DNA of 64,000 bases from Ramlibacter montanisoli (GTDB lineage Bacteria > Pseudomonadota > Gammaproteobacteria > Burkholderiales > Burkholderiaceae_C), in NCBI RefSeq assembly GCF_013087525.1, contig NZ_JABFCS010000001.1, positions 496,001 through 560,000 of the forward strand, read 5' to 3'. The position numbers and the translations under genes were made by a program. The notes under the pieces are model-generated. The model did not search any database and was not told the origin of the DNA. It was given only the letters and a program-made list of their open reading frames with translations. Positions 1-8,443 of the stretch are shown piece after piece. Position 1 is the first letter of the stretch, and every line of letters begins with the position of its first letter.

Positions 1-2
1 TC

Positions 3-1358
3 ACCGGCGTGCACGCCAGCGTCGAACAGTGCCTGGAAGAGCTGACCCAGGTCCACCAGTTCACGTACCGCGCGCTGGGCGAGGAACTGATGTGGGTCGG
101 CAGCATGCCCTGCATCCTGCCGGCCGACGAGAACATCCCGATCGGCCGCTACGGCTCGTCGAACGTGGGCCGCGCCAAGAGCGTCTACCGCATGGGCCTG
201 GCGCACCGCTACGGCCGGCGCATGCAGACGATCTCGGGCATCCACTACAACTGGTCGCTGCCCGGCGTGACCGACGCGCAGTACTTCGGCCTGATCCGCA
301 ACTTCCGCCGCCACGCCTTCCTGCTGCTGTACCTGTTCGGCGCCTCGCCGGCCGCGTGTTCGACCTTCGTCGCCGGGCGCAAGCACGAATTGCAGGCGCT
401 CACCCCCGGCACGGTGTACATGCCTTACGGCACCTCGCTGCGCATGGGCCGCCTGGGCTACCAGAGCGAGGCGCAGGCCAGCCTGGCGGTCAGCTACAAC
501 AGCCTGGACGGCTATGCCGCTTCGCTGCACGAGGCGTTGACCAAGCCCTATCCCGCCTACGAGAAGGTGGGCATCACCAATCCCGGCGGCGAGTACAACC
601 AGCTCGCCACCACGCTGCTGCAGATCGAGAACGAGTTCTACGGGACCATCCGGCCCAAGCGCGTGATCCGTCCCGGCGAGCGCCCGCTGCACGCCCTGCG
701 CGAGCGCGGCGTCGAATACGTGGAAGTGCGGCTGATGGACCTGGATCCCTTCGTGCCGGTCGGCATCAAGGCGCAGACCATCCGCTTCCTCGACGTGTTC
801 CTGCTGCACTGCCTGCTGGCCGGCAGCCCCGAGGACACGCCGCAGGAAATCGCCGCGCTGGGCCGCAACCAGCACCGCACCGCCGCCTTCGGGCGCGACC
901 CCGCCGTCATGCTGGAACGCGATGGCCGCGAGGTGAAGCTGACGCAGTGGGGCGCCGAGATCGTCGCGCAATGCGGCCCGATCGCGGCCATGCTGGACTC
1001 GGTGCACAACACCACCGACTACGGCGACGCGCTGCGCGCGGCCGACGCGCTGCTGCAGAACCCGGACATGCTGCCCTCGGCGCGGGTGCTGTCCGCGATG
1101 GCGCGCGACCATGGCAACAGCTTCGCGGCCTTCACGCTCGCGCAGTCGGAGCTGGCCAAGGGCAAGCTGCTGAAGCTGCCTTGGACCGGCGGCCTGCAAA
1201 GCCGCATGGAAGCCATCGCGAAGCAGTCGGTCGAGGACCAGGCCGCGGTGGAAAAGGCCGACACGCTGCCCTTCGAGCAGTACCGCCAGCAGTACATCTC
1301 GCCGGAACGCCTGGGGCTCACGCAGCAAGCCGTGGCGCCCGCCCTGGCGACCGTCTGA
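3..1358 (+). CDS. gshA: glutamate-cysteine ligase (5' end outside window)
   Basis: Joins L-glutamate and L-cysteine with ATP in the cytosol, the first step of glutathione synthesis. About 451 codons are visible. The frame is open to the left edge and position 9 is only an internal GTG, so the start lies outside the window. The substrate-site signature ISGIHYNWSLP (near base 230) and the segments SNVGRAKSVYRMGLAHRYG and YVEVRLMDLDPF are typical of the proteobacterial GshA family, which is usually 430-530 residues, so little is missing. It ends with a TGA and stands alone before a secreted small protein. Assignment is from recognised motifs. Confidence 0.93.
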   Translation, partial: TGVHASVEQCLEELTQVHQFTYRALGEELMWVGSMPCILPADENIPIGRYGSSNVGRAKSVYRMGLAHRYGRRMQTISGIHYNWSLPGVTDAQYFGLIRNFRRHAFLLLYLFGASPAACSTFVAGRKHELQALTPGTVYMPYGTSLRMGRLGYQSEAQASLAVSYNSLDGYAASLHEALTKPYPAYEKVGITNPGGEYNQLATTLLQIENEFYGTIRPKRVIRPGERPLHALRERGVEYVEVRLMDLDPFVPVGIKAQTIRFLDVFLLHCLLAGSPEDTPQEIAALGRNQHRTAAFGRDPAVMLERDGREVKLTQWGAEIVAQCGPIAAMLDSVHNTTDYGDALRAADALLQNPDMLPSARVLSAMARDHGNSFAAFTLAQSELAKGKLLKLPWTGGLQSRMEAIAKQSVEDQAAVEKADTLPFEQYRQQYISPERLGLTQQAVAPALATV

Positions 1359-1482
1359 CCCCGCGCGGCGACCGCCCGGCCGCCGGCCGCCGTGAACGCG
1401 GCGATCGACTACAAGGCCGCGGTCAACGCCGTGCCGAAAGTCCGCGTTGGTCTAGAGTCAACCCGACATACAAGGAGACCCC

Positions 1483-2049
1483 ATGAACGCGAATCCCCGT
1501 GCGAACCGGCTGCTGGCCGTGCTGCTGGCCGCCTGCATAGGCGCCGGCCCTGCGCTGGCGCAGCCCCCGTGGGCGGGCGGCGGCAAGGGCGGCGACGACA
1601 AGCAGGAGCGCAAGGTCAAGGTCAAGGACGACCGTGGCGACTCCGGCAAGGGCAAGGACAAGGCGAAGGACAAGGACAAGTCGAAGGACAAGGCCAGGGG
1701 TTCCAGGCCGGCCGCCCGCGACCCGCGTCCCGGTGCCTACTTCGACGACCGCAACCGCGACGCCGTGCGCACCTACTACGCCTCCGCCGGCAAGGGCGGC
1801 AAGGGCTGCCCGCCCGGGCTGGCCAAGAAGAACAACGGCTGCATGCCGCCCGGCCAGGCGAAGAAGTGGCACGTCGGCCAGCCGCTGCCGCGCGACGTGG
1901 TGTTCCATCCCGTGCCCAGCCAGCTGGTCGTCACGCTGCCCCCGGTGCCGGTGGGCCACCGCTACGTGCAGGTCGCGGGCGACATCCTGCTGATCGCCAT
2001 CGGCTCCAAGATGGTGGTCGACGGCATCAACGGCCTGTCCGGCCGCTGA
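1483..2049 (+). CDS. secreted RcnB-like protein with Lys/Asp-rich linker
   Basis: 188 residues. Residues 1-26 form a Sec signal peptide ending ALA-QPP. Residues 35-75 are a highly charged run of repeated KDK/KGK units, so the mature protein has a flexible polar linker. The C-terminal part, GHRYVQVAGDILLIAIGSKMV, resembles the end of RcnB-type periplasmic proteins (a nickel/cobalt homeostasis family), where a short segment precedes a terminal hydrophobic helix. AAGGAG sits about 7 bases before the ATG. A strong terminator follows directly, so it is probably monocistronic. The RcnB link is a family resemblance; metal binding is not shown. A related protein lies at 4458-4988. Confidence 0.72.
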   Translation: MNANPRANRLLAVLLAACIGAGPALAQPPWAGGGKGGDDKQERKVKVKDDRGDSGKGKDKAKDKDKSKDKARGSRPAARDPRPGAYFDDRNRDAVRTYYASAGKGGKGCPPGLAKKNNGCMPPGQAKKWHVGQPLPRDVVFHPVPSQLVVTLPPVPVGHRYVQVAGDILLIAIGSKMVVDGINGLSGR

Positions 2050-2067
2050 GGCACCCGGCGGCAACGA

Positions 2068-2094
2068 ATGGGCGGCCGAGGCCGCCCATTTTTT
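2068..2094 (+). terminator. rho-independent terminator
   Basis: A perfect 10-bp stem (ATGGGCGGCC paired with GGCCGCCCAT) with a 2-base loop is followed by six Ts. It lies 19 bases after the stop of the secreted RcnB-like gene and ends that transcript. Confidence 0.88.
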
Positions 2095-2379
2095 CATCCC
2101 GTCCAGTTGCCGGCGCCCAAGCAGCGCGGCAGCGCGCAAGGGCCCACGGCTGCAGTTCCCAGCGCGACCGCATACAATAACGGGATGTGGGTGGACAGGC
2201 GCGCGGAGTGCGCGGCCACCCCGAAAGCAGACCCCGCCCCTGCTGCGCAGGCGAAGACGGCCCGGTCTGCACGCACCGGCCCGCGGGCCGGCTCATCATC
2301 GACAGACCGGCGCCGGCCCTTGCGAATCCGAGGGCGCTCGATTCCGCGACAGCGGCGGCGGCTGTGCCAGAGGGTACGC
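2095..2379 (+). other. leader region of infA
   Basis: No convincing gene is seen here. TACAAT at 2173-2178 could be a -10 element, with no good -35 at 17 bases, which would leave a 5' leader of roughly 195 bases before infA. Any open frames on either strand lack ribosome sites and family resemblance. Confidence 0.4.
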
Positions 2380-2639
2380 ATGGCGAAGGAAGAACTGATC
2401 GAAATGAACGGCCGCGTGGCCGAAATCCTGCCGGACTCGCGCTACCGCGTGATCCTGGACAACGGCCATGAACTGGTGGCCTATACCGGCGGCAAGATGC
2501 GCAAGAACCACATCCGCATCATCGCCGGCGACCTGGTGAGCCTGGAGCTTTCCCCTACGACCTGACCAAGGGCCGGATCATGTTCCGCCACCTGCCCAAT
2601 CGCGGCACGGGTGGCCCGCCGCCGCAGCGGCGCCGGTAG
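2380..2639 (+). CDS. infA: translation initiation factor IF-1 (frame broken once)
   Basis: IF-1 binds the 30S A site during initiation. The first part reads [20 protein letters not shown] and continues through the S1-like OB fold to DLVSLELSP. The frame then breaks in the C run at 2552-2555: with one more C the protein continues [17 protein letters not shown] and ends in a basic QRRR tail at 2637-2639, giving 86 residues. That matches the longer InfA found as a second copy in many Burkholderiales. As read, a premature TGA falls near 2565. Because the lost residues are perfectly family-like, the break is more likely a sequencing error than decay. Confidence 0.88.
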
Positions 2640-2652
2640 GCGCGAACGGACG

Positions 2653-2677
2653 AAAGCGGCCGCCAGGGCCGCTTTTT
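2653..2677 (+). terminator. rho-independent terminator after infA
   Basis: A stem of AAAGCGGCC-type bases (2653-2661) pairs with GGCCGCTTT (2667-2675) around a 5-base loop and is followed by further Ts. It lies 14 bases after the infA stop and, being A-rich on its left side, could also work for the converging minus-strand gene. Confidence 0.8.
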
Positions 2678-2697
2678 CATTCCCGCGGATCGCGCGC

Positions 2698-3342
2698 CTA
2701 GAGCGTCGCCGGGCGCGTGGGTGCGAAGTGGTCTCCGCCCTTCGTATGGCGCTTGTGGTCCTCGTCACGCACCGACAGCATCTGCTCCAGCTCGGCGCGC
2801 ACCGAATCCGGGCTGCGCGGGATCGTCACGGGTCCTTCGATGATGTCGCCCGGCTTGGTGGCGGGAGCCTGGGACGCGGCCTGTTGCGGCGCGGCCTGCG
2901 GGGCGGTCCAGGAGCCGGGATGCGGCAGGGACGGGCAGGCGCTGGCGTCTTCCAGCGCGAACTGCCAGGAGAAGCCCATCAGCCAGTCGGCCGCCTGCGG
3001 GTCGAGCATCATCAGGCGGTGGGTGAATTCCCGTTCCAGCGCCGGGCCGTGCAGCATCAGGCGTGGTTCCCAGCGGCGCACCAGGAAGCGCACGTGCAGT
3101 CCGGGCTCGCGGCGCGGGCTGCTGGTGCGCAGCATGTCCGCGGACACCCAGGCCTGGGGGATGCCGTTGCGCATCAGCATGTCGCGCAGGGCGACCTTCA
3201 GCAGGTCCTTGCGCACGGAATTCGCCGACCCGGGGGACAGCTGGGACGCTTCGAACTGCGTGCTGGCCGGCGGCGGCCGCGAGTTGCGCGGCCTGGCCGT
3301 GGTTTCCGCCTTCCTCCCGCGAAGAAGATCGAACATGCCCAT
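2698..3342 (-). CDS. conserved hypothetical protein
   Basis: 214 residues, no signal peptide or membrane segment. Residues 15-45 are a Pro/Arg/Ser-rich, probably disordered stretch; residues 45-150 look globular (VRKDLLKVALRDMLMRNGIP, then LMMLDPQAADWLMGFSWQF); the next 30 residues are Pro/Ala/Gln-rich and the tail is charged. GGGAG stands 6 bases before the first ATG. A second ATG two codons later is possible. I do not recognise the family. It converges on infA with a shared terminator between them. Confidence 0.7.
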   Translation of the reverse strand: MGMFDLLRGRKAETTARPRNSRPPPASTQFEASQLSPGSANSVRKDLLKVALRDMLMRNGIPQAWVSADMLRTSSPRREPGLHVRFLVRRWEPRLMLHGPALEREFTHRLMMLDPQAADWLMGFSWQFALEDASACPSLPHPGSWTAPQAAPQQAASQAPATKPGDIIEGPVTIPRSPDSVRAELEQMLSVRDEDHKRHTKGGDHFAPTRPATL

Positions 3343-3544
3343 GCGTGGCTCCCGTTGGCGTTGTTGTTGCCGCAGGGCGTCGGGCCTTCCTGCGGACTAT
3401 CGAGCGGCGCATTCTTACATGTTGATGCAATTCGTCCAAGGGGGCTGGGCGCAACGGTCAGGAACGCCCAACAAACGGCTGCGACAGGGGACGGACGGGC
3501 CCTGCGCTACATTCGGCCCTTTTGCAGGACCCAAGGAACACAGG

Positions 3545-4450
3545 ATGACTCTGGATTTCAGCGGCCGGGTGGCCATCGTGACCGGCGCCGGCGGCGGCCT
3601 GGGCCGCCAGCATGCGCTGGCCCTCGCCGCCCGCGGCGCCAAGGTGCTGGTCAACGACCTCGGCGGGGCCGTCGACGGCTCCGGCGGATCGGCCGGGGCG
3701 GCGCAGAAGGTGGTCGACGAGATCCGTGCCGCCGGCGGCGAGGCGATGGCCAACGGCGCTTCCGTGACCGACTTCGCCGCCGTGCAGGCGATGGTGCAGC
3801 AGGCCGTGGACGCCTGGGGGCGCGTGGACGTGCTGGTGAGCAATGCCGGCATCCTGCGCGACAAGAGCTTCGCCAAGATGGACCTGGCCGATTTCCGGCT
3901 GGTGCTGGACGTGCACCTCATGGGCGCGGTGCACTGCTGCAAGGCGCTGTGGCCGGTGATGACGCAGCAGAAGTACGGCCGTATCGTGCTGACCACTTCG
4001 TCCTCGGGGCTGTACGGCAATTTCGGCCAGGCCAACTACGGCGCGGCCAAGATGGCGCTGGTGGGCTTGATGCAGACGCTGGCCATCGAGGGCATGAAGC
4101 ACGACATCCGCGTGAACTGCCTGGCGCCCACGGCCACCACGCGCATGACCGAGTCGCTGTTCCCACCGGACATGGTCGAGGCCTTCGGCCCGGAAGCGGT
4201 GGTGCCGGCGATGCTGGTGCTCGCCGGGCAGGACGCGCCCACGCGCACCACGCTGTGCGCCGGTGCCGGCGGCGTCGAAGCGGCGAACGTCACCCTGACG
4301 CAGGGTGCCTGGATCGGCCGCGGTCCCGGCGCGCCGGAACGGCTGCAGGAGCGGCTGGAGGCGGTGCGCGACCGGCGCGGCGAGACCGTGCCGGCCAGCG
4401 GCGCGGAGCAGGGCGCCAACGAACTGCGCCTGGCGCGCGCGCCGCGCTAG
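3545..4450 (+). CDS. short-chain dehydrogenase (3-hydroxyacyl-CoA dehydrogenase-like)
   Basis: 301-residue cytosolic NAD(P)-dependent oxidoreductase. The Rossmann motif GAGGGLG lies at residues 15-21, NAG at about 101, the catalytic Ser in TTSSSGLYG and the active-site YGAAK near residue 164. The segment VLVNDLGGAVDGSG is typical of the MFE-2/17-beta-HSD4-like branch, which oxidises 3-hydroxyacyl-CoA, so a role in beta-oxidation or sterol/aromatic side-chain use is possible. The start is the ATG after AAGGAACACAGG; the longer upstream frame has no ribosome site. Family is certain, substrate is inference. Confidence 0.88.
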   Translation: MTLDFSGRVAIVTGAGGGLGRQHALALAARGAKVLVNDLGGAVDGSGGSAGAAQKVVDEIRAAGGEAMANGASVTDFAAVQAMVQQAVDAWGRVDVLVSNAGILRDKSFAKMDLADFRLVLDVHLMGAVHCCKALWPVMTQQKYGRIVLTTSSSGLYGNFGQANYGAAKMALVGLMQTLAIEGMKHDIRVNCLAPTATTRMTESLFPPDMVEAFGPEAVVPAMLVLAGQDAPTRTTLCAGAGGVEAANVTLTQGAWIGRGPGAPERLQERLEAVRDRRGETVPASGAEQGANELRLARAPR

Positions 4451-4457
4451 CGTTCCA

Positions 4458-4988
4458 TCAATTCAGCAGCGCGTTGGCGATCAGGCCGGTGGCCAGCGCG
4501 ATCAGCAGGAACTCGCCGTCCACGTTGACCCACTGGTGGCCGTAGGGCGGTGCGTACAGGTGCGAATGGGAGTGCCAGTCGTTCACGTAGTAGGCGTGGC
4601 TGCGGTACTGGTGCGGCAGGTAGCCGCCGCGGTGGAAGCGCGGCGCATGCGAGCGGTAGGCGGGCTGGCTGTAGCCGTAGCTCGGCTGCTGGTAGGCGTG
4701 GCGCGGCTGCTGGTACACCTGCCGCGGCTGCTGGTACTGGTACTGCGGCTGCTGCACGCCGGCACGGTAGCCCTGGCGGTAGGCGCGGTCTTCCTGCCGG
4801 TCCTGGCGCACGGCCCGTTCTTCACGGCGCTCCTGGCGGAATTCACGGCGCTCCTGGCGGTCCTGCCGCTGCTCGAAACGCTGGCCACGCTCGCCGCGGC
4901 CGTCCTCGCGATGGTCGCGGGCGGCGGCGATGCTGGAGAAGCCGAAGCTGCCGGCCAGCACGGCGCACACGATGGCGGATGTTTTCAT
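4458..4988 (-). CDS. secreted RcnB-family protein
   Basis: 176 residues with a signal peptide (MKTSAIVCAVLAGSFGFSSI, cleaved after AAA). Residues 28-75 are repeated QDRQERREFRQERR-type charged units; residues 78-120 are Gln/Tyr/Pro repeats (QQPRQVYQQP). The C-terminus, PPYGHQWVNVDGEFLLIALA followed by TGLIANALLN, is the RcnB-type ending. RcnB is periplasmic and linked to nickel/cobalt homeostasis; many relatives have no known role. AGGAG lies 8 bases before the chosen ATG; an upstream in-frame ATG at 5057 lacks a signal peptide at its front and was rejected. It converges with the SDR gene 7 bases away. Confidence 0.8.
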   Translation of the reverse strand: MKTSAIVCAVLAGSFGFSSIAAARDHREDGRGERGQRFEQRQDRQERREFRQERREERAVRQDRQEDRAYRQGYRAGVQQPQYQYQQPRQVYQQPRHAYQQPSYGYSQPAYRSHAPRFHRGGYLPHQYRSHAYYVNDWHSHSHLYAPPYGHQWVNVDGEFLLIALATGLIANALLN

Positions 4989-5158
4989 GGGTACTGCTCC
5001 TGATGGGATGCATGCATCATGCGCCGCGCACTTGTCCAGCGGGCGAAGCCCGTGCACCGGCCGTGCAAAGCCGCGTAAGGGGATGTGCGGGACCCCGTTT
5101 GGGTGAGGCGGATTTCGCGGTGGCCCACCAGAATGATTTCATGTTCCGGGGACCTGCA

Positions 5159-5826
5159 ATGCCAACCAGCGTACTGATCGTCGAGGACGAACCGGAGTTC
5201 ATGCGCCGGTTCACCAACGCCATCCTGTCCGACCCCGCCCTGGCCCTGGCCGGGAGCGCGGGCACGGCACGCGCCGCCATGGCCATGATGGAGGCGCAGC
5301 CGCCCGACGTGGTGCTGCTGGACCTCGGCCTGCCGGACCTGAACGGCGTGGAGGTGATCCGCCATGCGCTCGCCCGCCAGTGCCGCTGCGACGTGCTGGT
5401 GGTGACCATGTTCGACGACGACCAGCACGTGCTGGCCTCCATCGAGGCGGCGCCGCCGCCGGCTACCTGCTGAAGGACGCGCTGCCCGAGAGCATCGTCT
5501 CCAGCATCAAGGAACTGCGCGGCGGCGGCTCGCCGATCAGCCCGGGCATCGCGCGCCGCATCCTGGACCGCTTCCGCCTGGCCCTGGCGCCGGGGCGCGC
5601 CACCGCTCCCCCGCCGCGCCCCGCGGCCTCGGGCGCGCTGCTCACCGAGCGCGAGACCGAGCTGCTGCGCCTGACGGCCAAGGGGCTGAGCTTCGAGACC
5701 ATCAGCGAGCTGATGGGGATCTCGCCCCACACCGTGGTGGCGCACGTGCGCAAGATCTACCGCAAGCTGGCGGTGCATTCCCGCGGCGAAGCGGTGTACG
5801 AGGCGACCCAGCTGGGGCTGCTGTGA
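5159..5826 (+). CDS. NarL/FixJ-family response regulator (frame broken once)
   Basis: Two-component regulator of about 222 residues. The receiver begins MPTSVLIVEDEPEF, has the phosphoacceptor Asp in DVVLLDLGLPDLNG and continues to VVTMFDDDQHVLASIE. The frame then breaks in the GCG/CCG repeat at 5447-5460; after restoring one base it reads GYLLKDALPESIVSSIKELR. The C-terminal LuxR-type helix-turn-helix is LTERETELLRLTAKGLSFET with SELMGISPHTVVAHVRKIYR. The stop overlaps the start region of the downstream kinase (TGATG), so the two are translationally coupled and form a cognate pair. The break is probably a sequence error. Confidence 0.86.
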
Positions 5827-7694
5827 TGGTCCGGGTGGCGGCCTGGCGTTGTTTCTTCCTGGCGCTCGCGTGCGCGCTGGGCGGTGTTGCTGCGGCGGCC
5901 GGCGTGGTGGAGGCGCCGGCCGCACGCATGCTGGCCGACGCATCGCCCACGCCGCCCGATGCCAGGCTTGCCTGGCAGCCGGTCACCCTGCCCGACCTCT
6001 GGCGCAAGGCGCGACCGCACGCGGTGCCGCAGGCGACCTGGTACCGCATTTCCTTCGAGCACCCGGGCGGCGAGCCGCAGGCCTGGGCCGTGCTGTTCCC
6101 CTATCTCTACGACGGCGGGCAGGTGTGGCTCAACGGCGCGCTGGTGGGCGGCATCCCGGAAAACACGCCGCAGGCGCACGTGCGCTGGGCGCGGCCGCAC
6201 CTGGTGGCCCTGCCGCCGGCCCTGCTGCGCGCCGGCGGCAACGAGCTGCTGGTGCGCGCCGCCCAGCCGCCGGAAGGCTCGTCGCTGCGCTTCCCGCGCT
6301 TGCGCATCGGGCCATTGGCCGAACTCTCCGAGCAGTACGACACGCGCTTCTTCTGGGTGAGCGTCACGCCGCAGATCACCTCCACCGTCTGCCTGCTGCT
6401 GTCGCTGTCCGTGCTGACCATCTGGTGGCGCCGCCGCAGCGAGGTGAAGTACGGCCTGTTCGGCGTGGCACTGGCGCTGTGGGGCGTGCGCACGCTCACC
6501 TTCGTGGTGGAGGTCGTGCCCATGGATGCGTGGTACCTCTGGCGGCTGGTGCTGCACGCCTCCACCGGCGGCTTCATCGTGGTGATGACCATGCTGGCCT
6601 GGCGCCTGGCGGGCATCCGCAAGCCCTGGTTCGAACGCGCGCTGTTCGGCTACTGGCTGCTGGGGCCGCTGTGGATGCTGGCGCAGGGGCCGGCCGCGGA
6701 GCCGCTGGTCAACCGCTTCTGGGTGGGCGGCTTCCTGCCGATCGGCGCCACCATCGTCGGCGTCTCCGCGTGGTCGCTGGTGCGCCGGCGCACGCTGGAA
6801 TCCGCCGCGCTGCCGGCGACCATGGCGATCGCCGCGCTGGCCGGCATGCACGACTACATGATCCGCTGGGAACTGGAGCCCCCGATCGCCTGGCTCACCG
6901 AGTGGACCGCCGAACGCTTCCAGCTGCTGCACCTGGGCGCGAGCCTGGTGCTGCTGGCCATGGGCGCGCTGCTCACCCGGCGCTTCATCGCCGCCCTGCA
7001 TTCGCTGGAAGACGTGAACCAGACGCTGGAGGCGCGCGTGGCCGAGCGCGAACAGCAGCTGGCCGCCAACTACATGCGCATGTTCGCGCTGGAGCGCGAG
7101 AACGTTGCCGCGCAGGAGCGCCAGCGCATCATGCGCGACATGCACGATGGCCTCGGCTCGCGGCTGTTCGTGTCGCTGTCGCGGGTGGAGCGCGGCGCGA
7201 TGCCGCCGGAGGAAGTCGCGAGCATGCTGCGCGACTGCATTTCCGAGATGCGGCTGGCGCTGGACACGCTGGCACCGCAGGAACAGGACTTCCGCTCGAC
7301 GCTGGGCAACTTCCTGTTCCGCTGGCGCAGCCAGCTGCTGGCCTGCGGCATCCGCCCGCGCTGGGAGATCGCCGTGCCCGACGAGGCGCTGCAGCTCTCG
7401 CCGCATGCCTCGCTGCAGCTGCTGCGCATGGCACAGGAGGCGCTGACCAACGTGGTCAAGCACGCAGGCGCCTCCGAGGTGCAGGTGCGGCTGCGCGTCG
7501 TCGACGGCCAGCTCGAGCTGGAAGTGCGCGACAACGGCATCGGCGCCGCCGGTGTCTCGCCGGACTCCTACGGGCGCGGCATCGTCAACATGCGCGCGCG
7601 CGCCGGCCAGCTGGGCGGCCACGTGGACGTGCACGGCGGCTCGGGCGGTACGCGCGTGAAGGTGCAGGTGCCCTTGCAGGCGGTGTGCGCCTGA
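5826..7694 (+). CDS. membrane sensor histidine kinase (7TM-DISM type, HisKA_3)
   Basis: About 622 residues. A signal peptide (1-26) is followed by a beta-rich extracytoplasmic domain with YLYDGGQVWLNGALVGG, as in 7TMR-DISM sensors, then about seven membrane helices (residues 180-385), a coiled coil (LEDVNQTLEARVAEREQQLA) and a NarX/LuxR-type kinase core. The phosphorylated His is in RDMHDGLGSRL near residue 440 and the ATP-binding N box is EALTNVVKHAG near 540, with a G box GRGIVNMRARA. It should phosphorylate the regulator encoded immediately upstream. A GTG one codon earlier is an alternative start. The ligand is unknown. Confidence 0.87.
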   Translation: MVRVAAWRCFFLALACALGGVAAAAGVVEAPAARMLADASPTPPDARLAWQPVTLPDLWRKARPHAVPQATWYRISFEHPGGEPQAWAVLFPYLYDGGQVWLNGALVGGIPENTPQAHVRWARPHLVALPPALLRAGGNELLVRAAQPPEGSSLRFPRLRIGPLAELSEQYDTRFFWVSVTPQITSTVCLLLSLSVLTIWWRRRSEVKYGLFGVALALWGVRTLTFVVEVVPMDAWYLWRLVLHASTGGFIVVMTMLAWRLAGIRKPWFERALFGYWLLGPLWMLAQGPAAEPLVNRFWVGGFLPIGATIVGVSAWSLVRRRTLESAALPATMAIAALAGMHDYMIRWELEPPIAWLTEWTAERFQLLHLGASLVLLAMGALLTRRFIAALHSLEDVNQTLEARVAEREQQLAANYMRMFALERENVAAQERQRIMRDMHDGLGSRLFVSLSRVERGAMPPEEVASMLRDCISEMRLALDTLAPQEQDFRSTLGNFLFRWRSQLLACGIRPRWEIAVPDEALQLSPHASLQLLRMAQEALTNVVKHAGASEVQVRLRVVDGQLELEVRDNGIGAAGVSPDSYGRGIVNMRARAGQLGGHVDVHGGSGGTRVKVQVPLQAVCA

Positions 7695-7820
7695 TCTCAC
7701 CCTTTGGGGTTGGCAGCTAGCCGCGATGCCGCGGCGCATCGGCGCCATTTCGCCAGCGCGCTTCGCTTCCTAGAGTGGTTCGTACGCCGCCATCGGCGTG
7801 CATCGCACCCAGGAGGAAGC

Positions 7821-8054
7821 ATGAAGCACCGTCTCCGCCGCGAAACCACCCGCAGGGGCGCCAGCTGGTGGCTGGTCCCCGTCGTGTTCGCCACGGCCGC
7901 CCTGGTGGCGGTGGCGACCGCCGAGAGCGAAGCGCCCACCGCGATGTCCGTGCCGCAACTGCTGCAGCCTGCCCCCGCGCCGGCGCTCCTGCTGCCTGCC
8001 GCGCAACACGCGCAGGAAGCCACCGAGGTGACCGAACATGTGCAGGCCTTTTGA
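7821..8054 (+). CDS. small single-pass membrane or secreted protein
   Basis: 77 residues. A basic N-terminus (MKHRLRRETTRRG) precedes one hydrophobic segment (WWLVPVVFATAALVAVATA, residues 16-34), then a Pro/Ala/Leu-rich tail. A near-perfect AGGAGGA site lies 6 bases before the ATG, which is the main evidence that it is translated. It overlaps the next gene by 17 bases. No family recognised. Confidence 0.6.
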   Translation: MKHRLRRETTRRGASWWLVPVVFATAALVAVATAESEAPTAMSVPQLLQPAPAPALLLPAAQHAQEATEVTEHVQAF

Positions 8055-8439
8055 CCACGTGCTGCGGCGCGGTGCGGCCCTGTGCCTGCTGCTGTCGCTC
8101 GCAACGCAGGCGGGCGCCTACGCGCCGGCAGCGACCGCGATGCGCATCAAGTTCGCCCCGCAGGCCAGCGCATCCGCCGCGCCGGAGTCGGCGCTGGCGC
8201 AACTGCGCGAGTTCGCCGTGCTGGGCGACACCGATGCCAGCGGCGAACTCGCCACCCGGCTGCTCGATCGCTTCGAGCGCACCGGCGACCGCCGGCACCT
8301 GCACGAAGCCATGCAGTGGATCGCGCGCGACTGGGAGCATGAGCGCGTGGTGCGCGCCGACCTGGCCGACCGCGTGCTCTCGCGCCACTGCGCGCGGCCC
8401 GCGCTGCAGCGGCACTGGCTGTGCACCGGGGGCGACTGA
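8038..8439 (+). CDS. small secreted protein, function unknown
   Basis: 133 residues with an N-terminal signal sequence (RRGAALCLLLSLATQAGAYA). The mature part is a helical, charged domain (LAQLREFAVLGDTDASGELA, then ATRLLDRFERTGDRRHLHEA) resembling short repeat-containing or Sel1-like helices, and it has Cys residues near the end (SRHCARP, HWLCTGG). It begins inside the preceding gene, 17 bases before that stop, so the two are likely coupled. No named family recognised. Confidence 0.62.
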   Translation: MCRPFDHVLRRGAALCLLLSLATQAGAYAPAATAMRIKFAPQASASAAPESALAQLREFAVLGDTDASGELATRLLDRFERTGDRRHLHEAMQWIARDWEHERVVRADLADRVLSRHCARPALQRHWLCTGGD

Positions 8440-8443
8440 GGGG

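Noticed and set aside
2380..2639. infA as a decayed second copy
   Set aside because: The residues after the break ([14 protein letters not shown]) are fully conserved and the break is a C run one base short.
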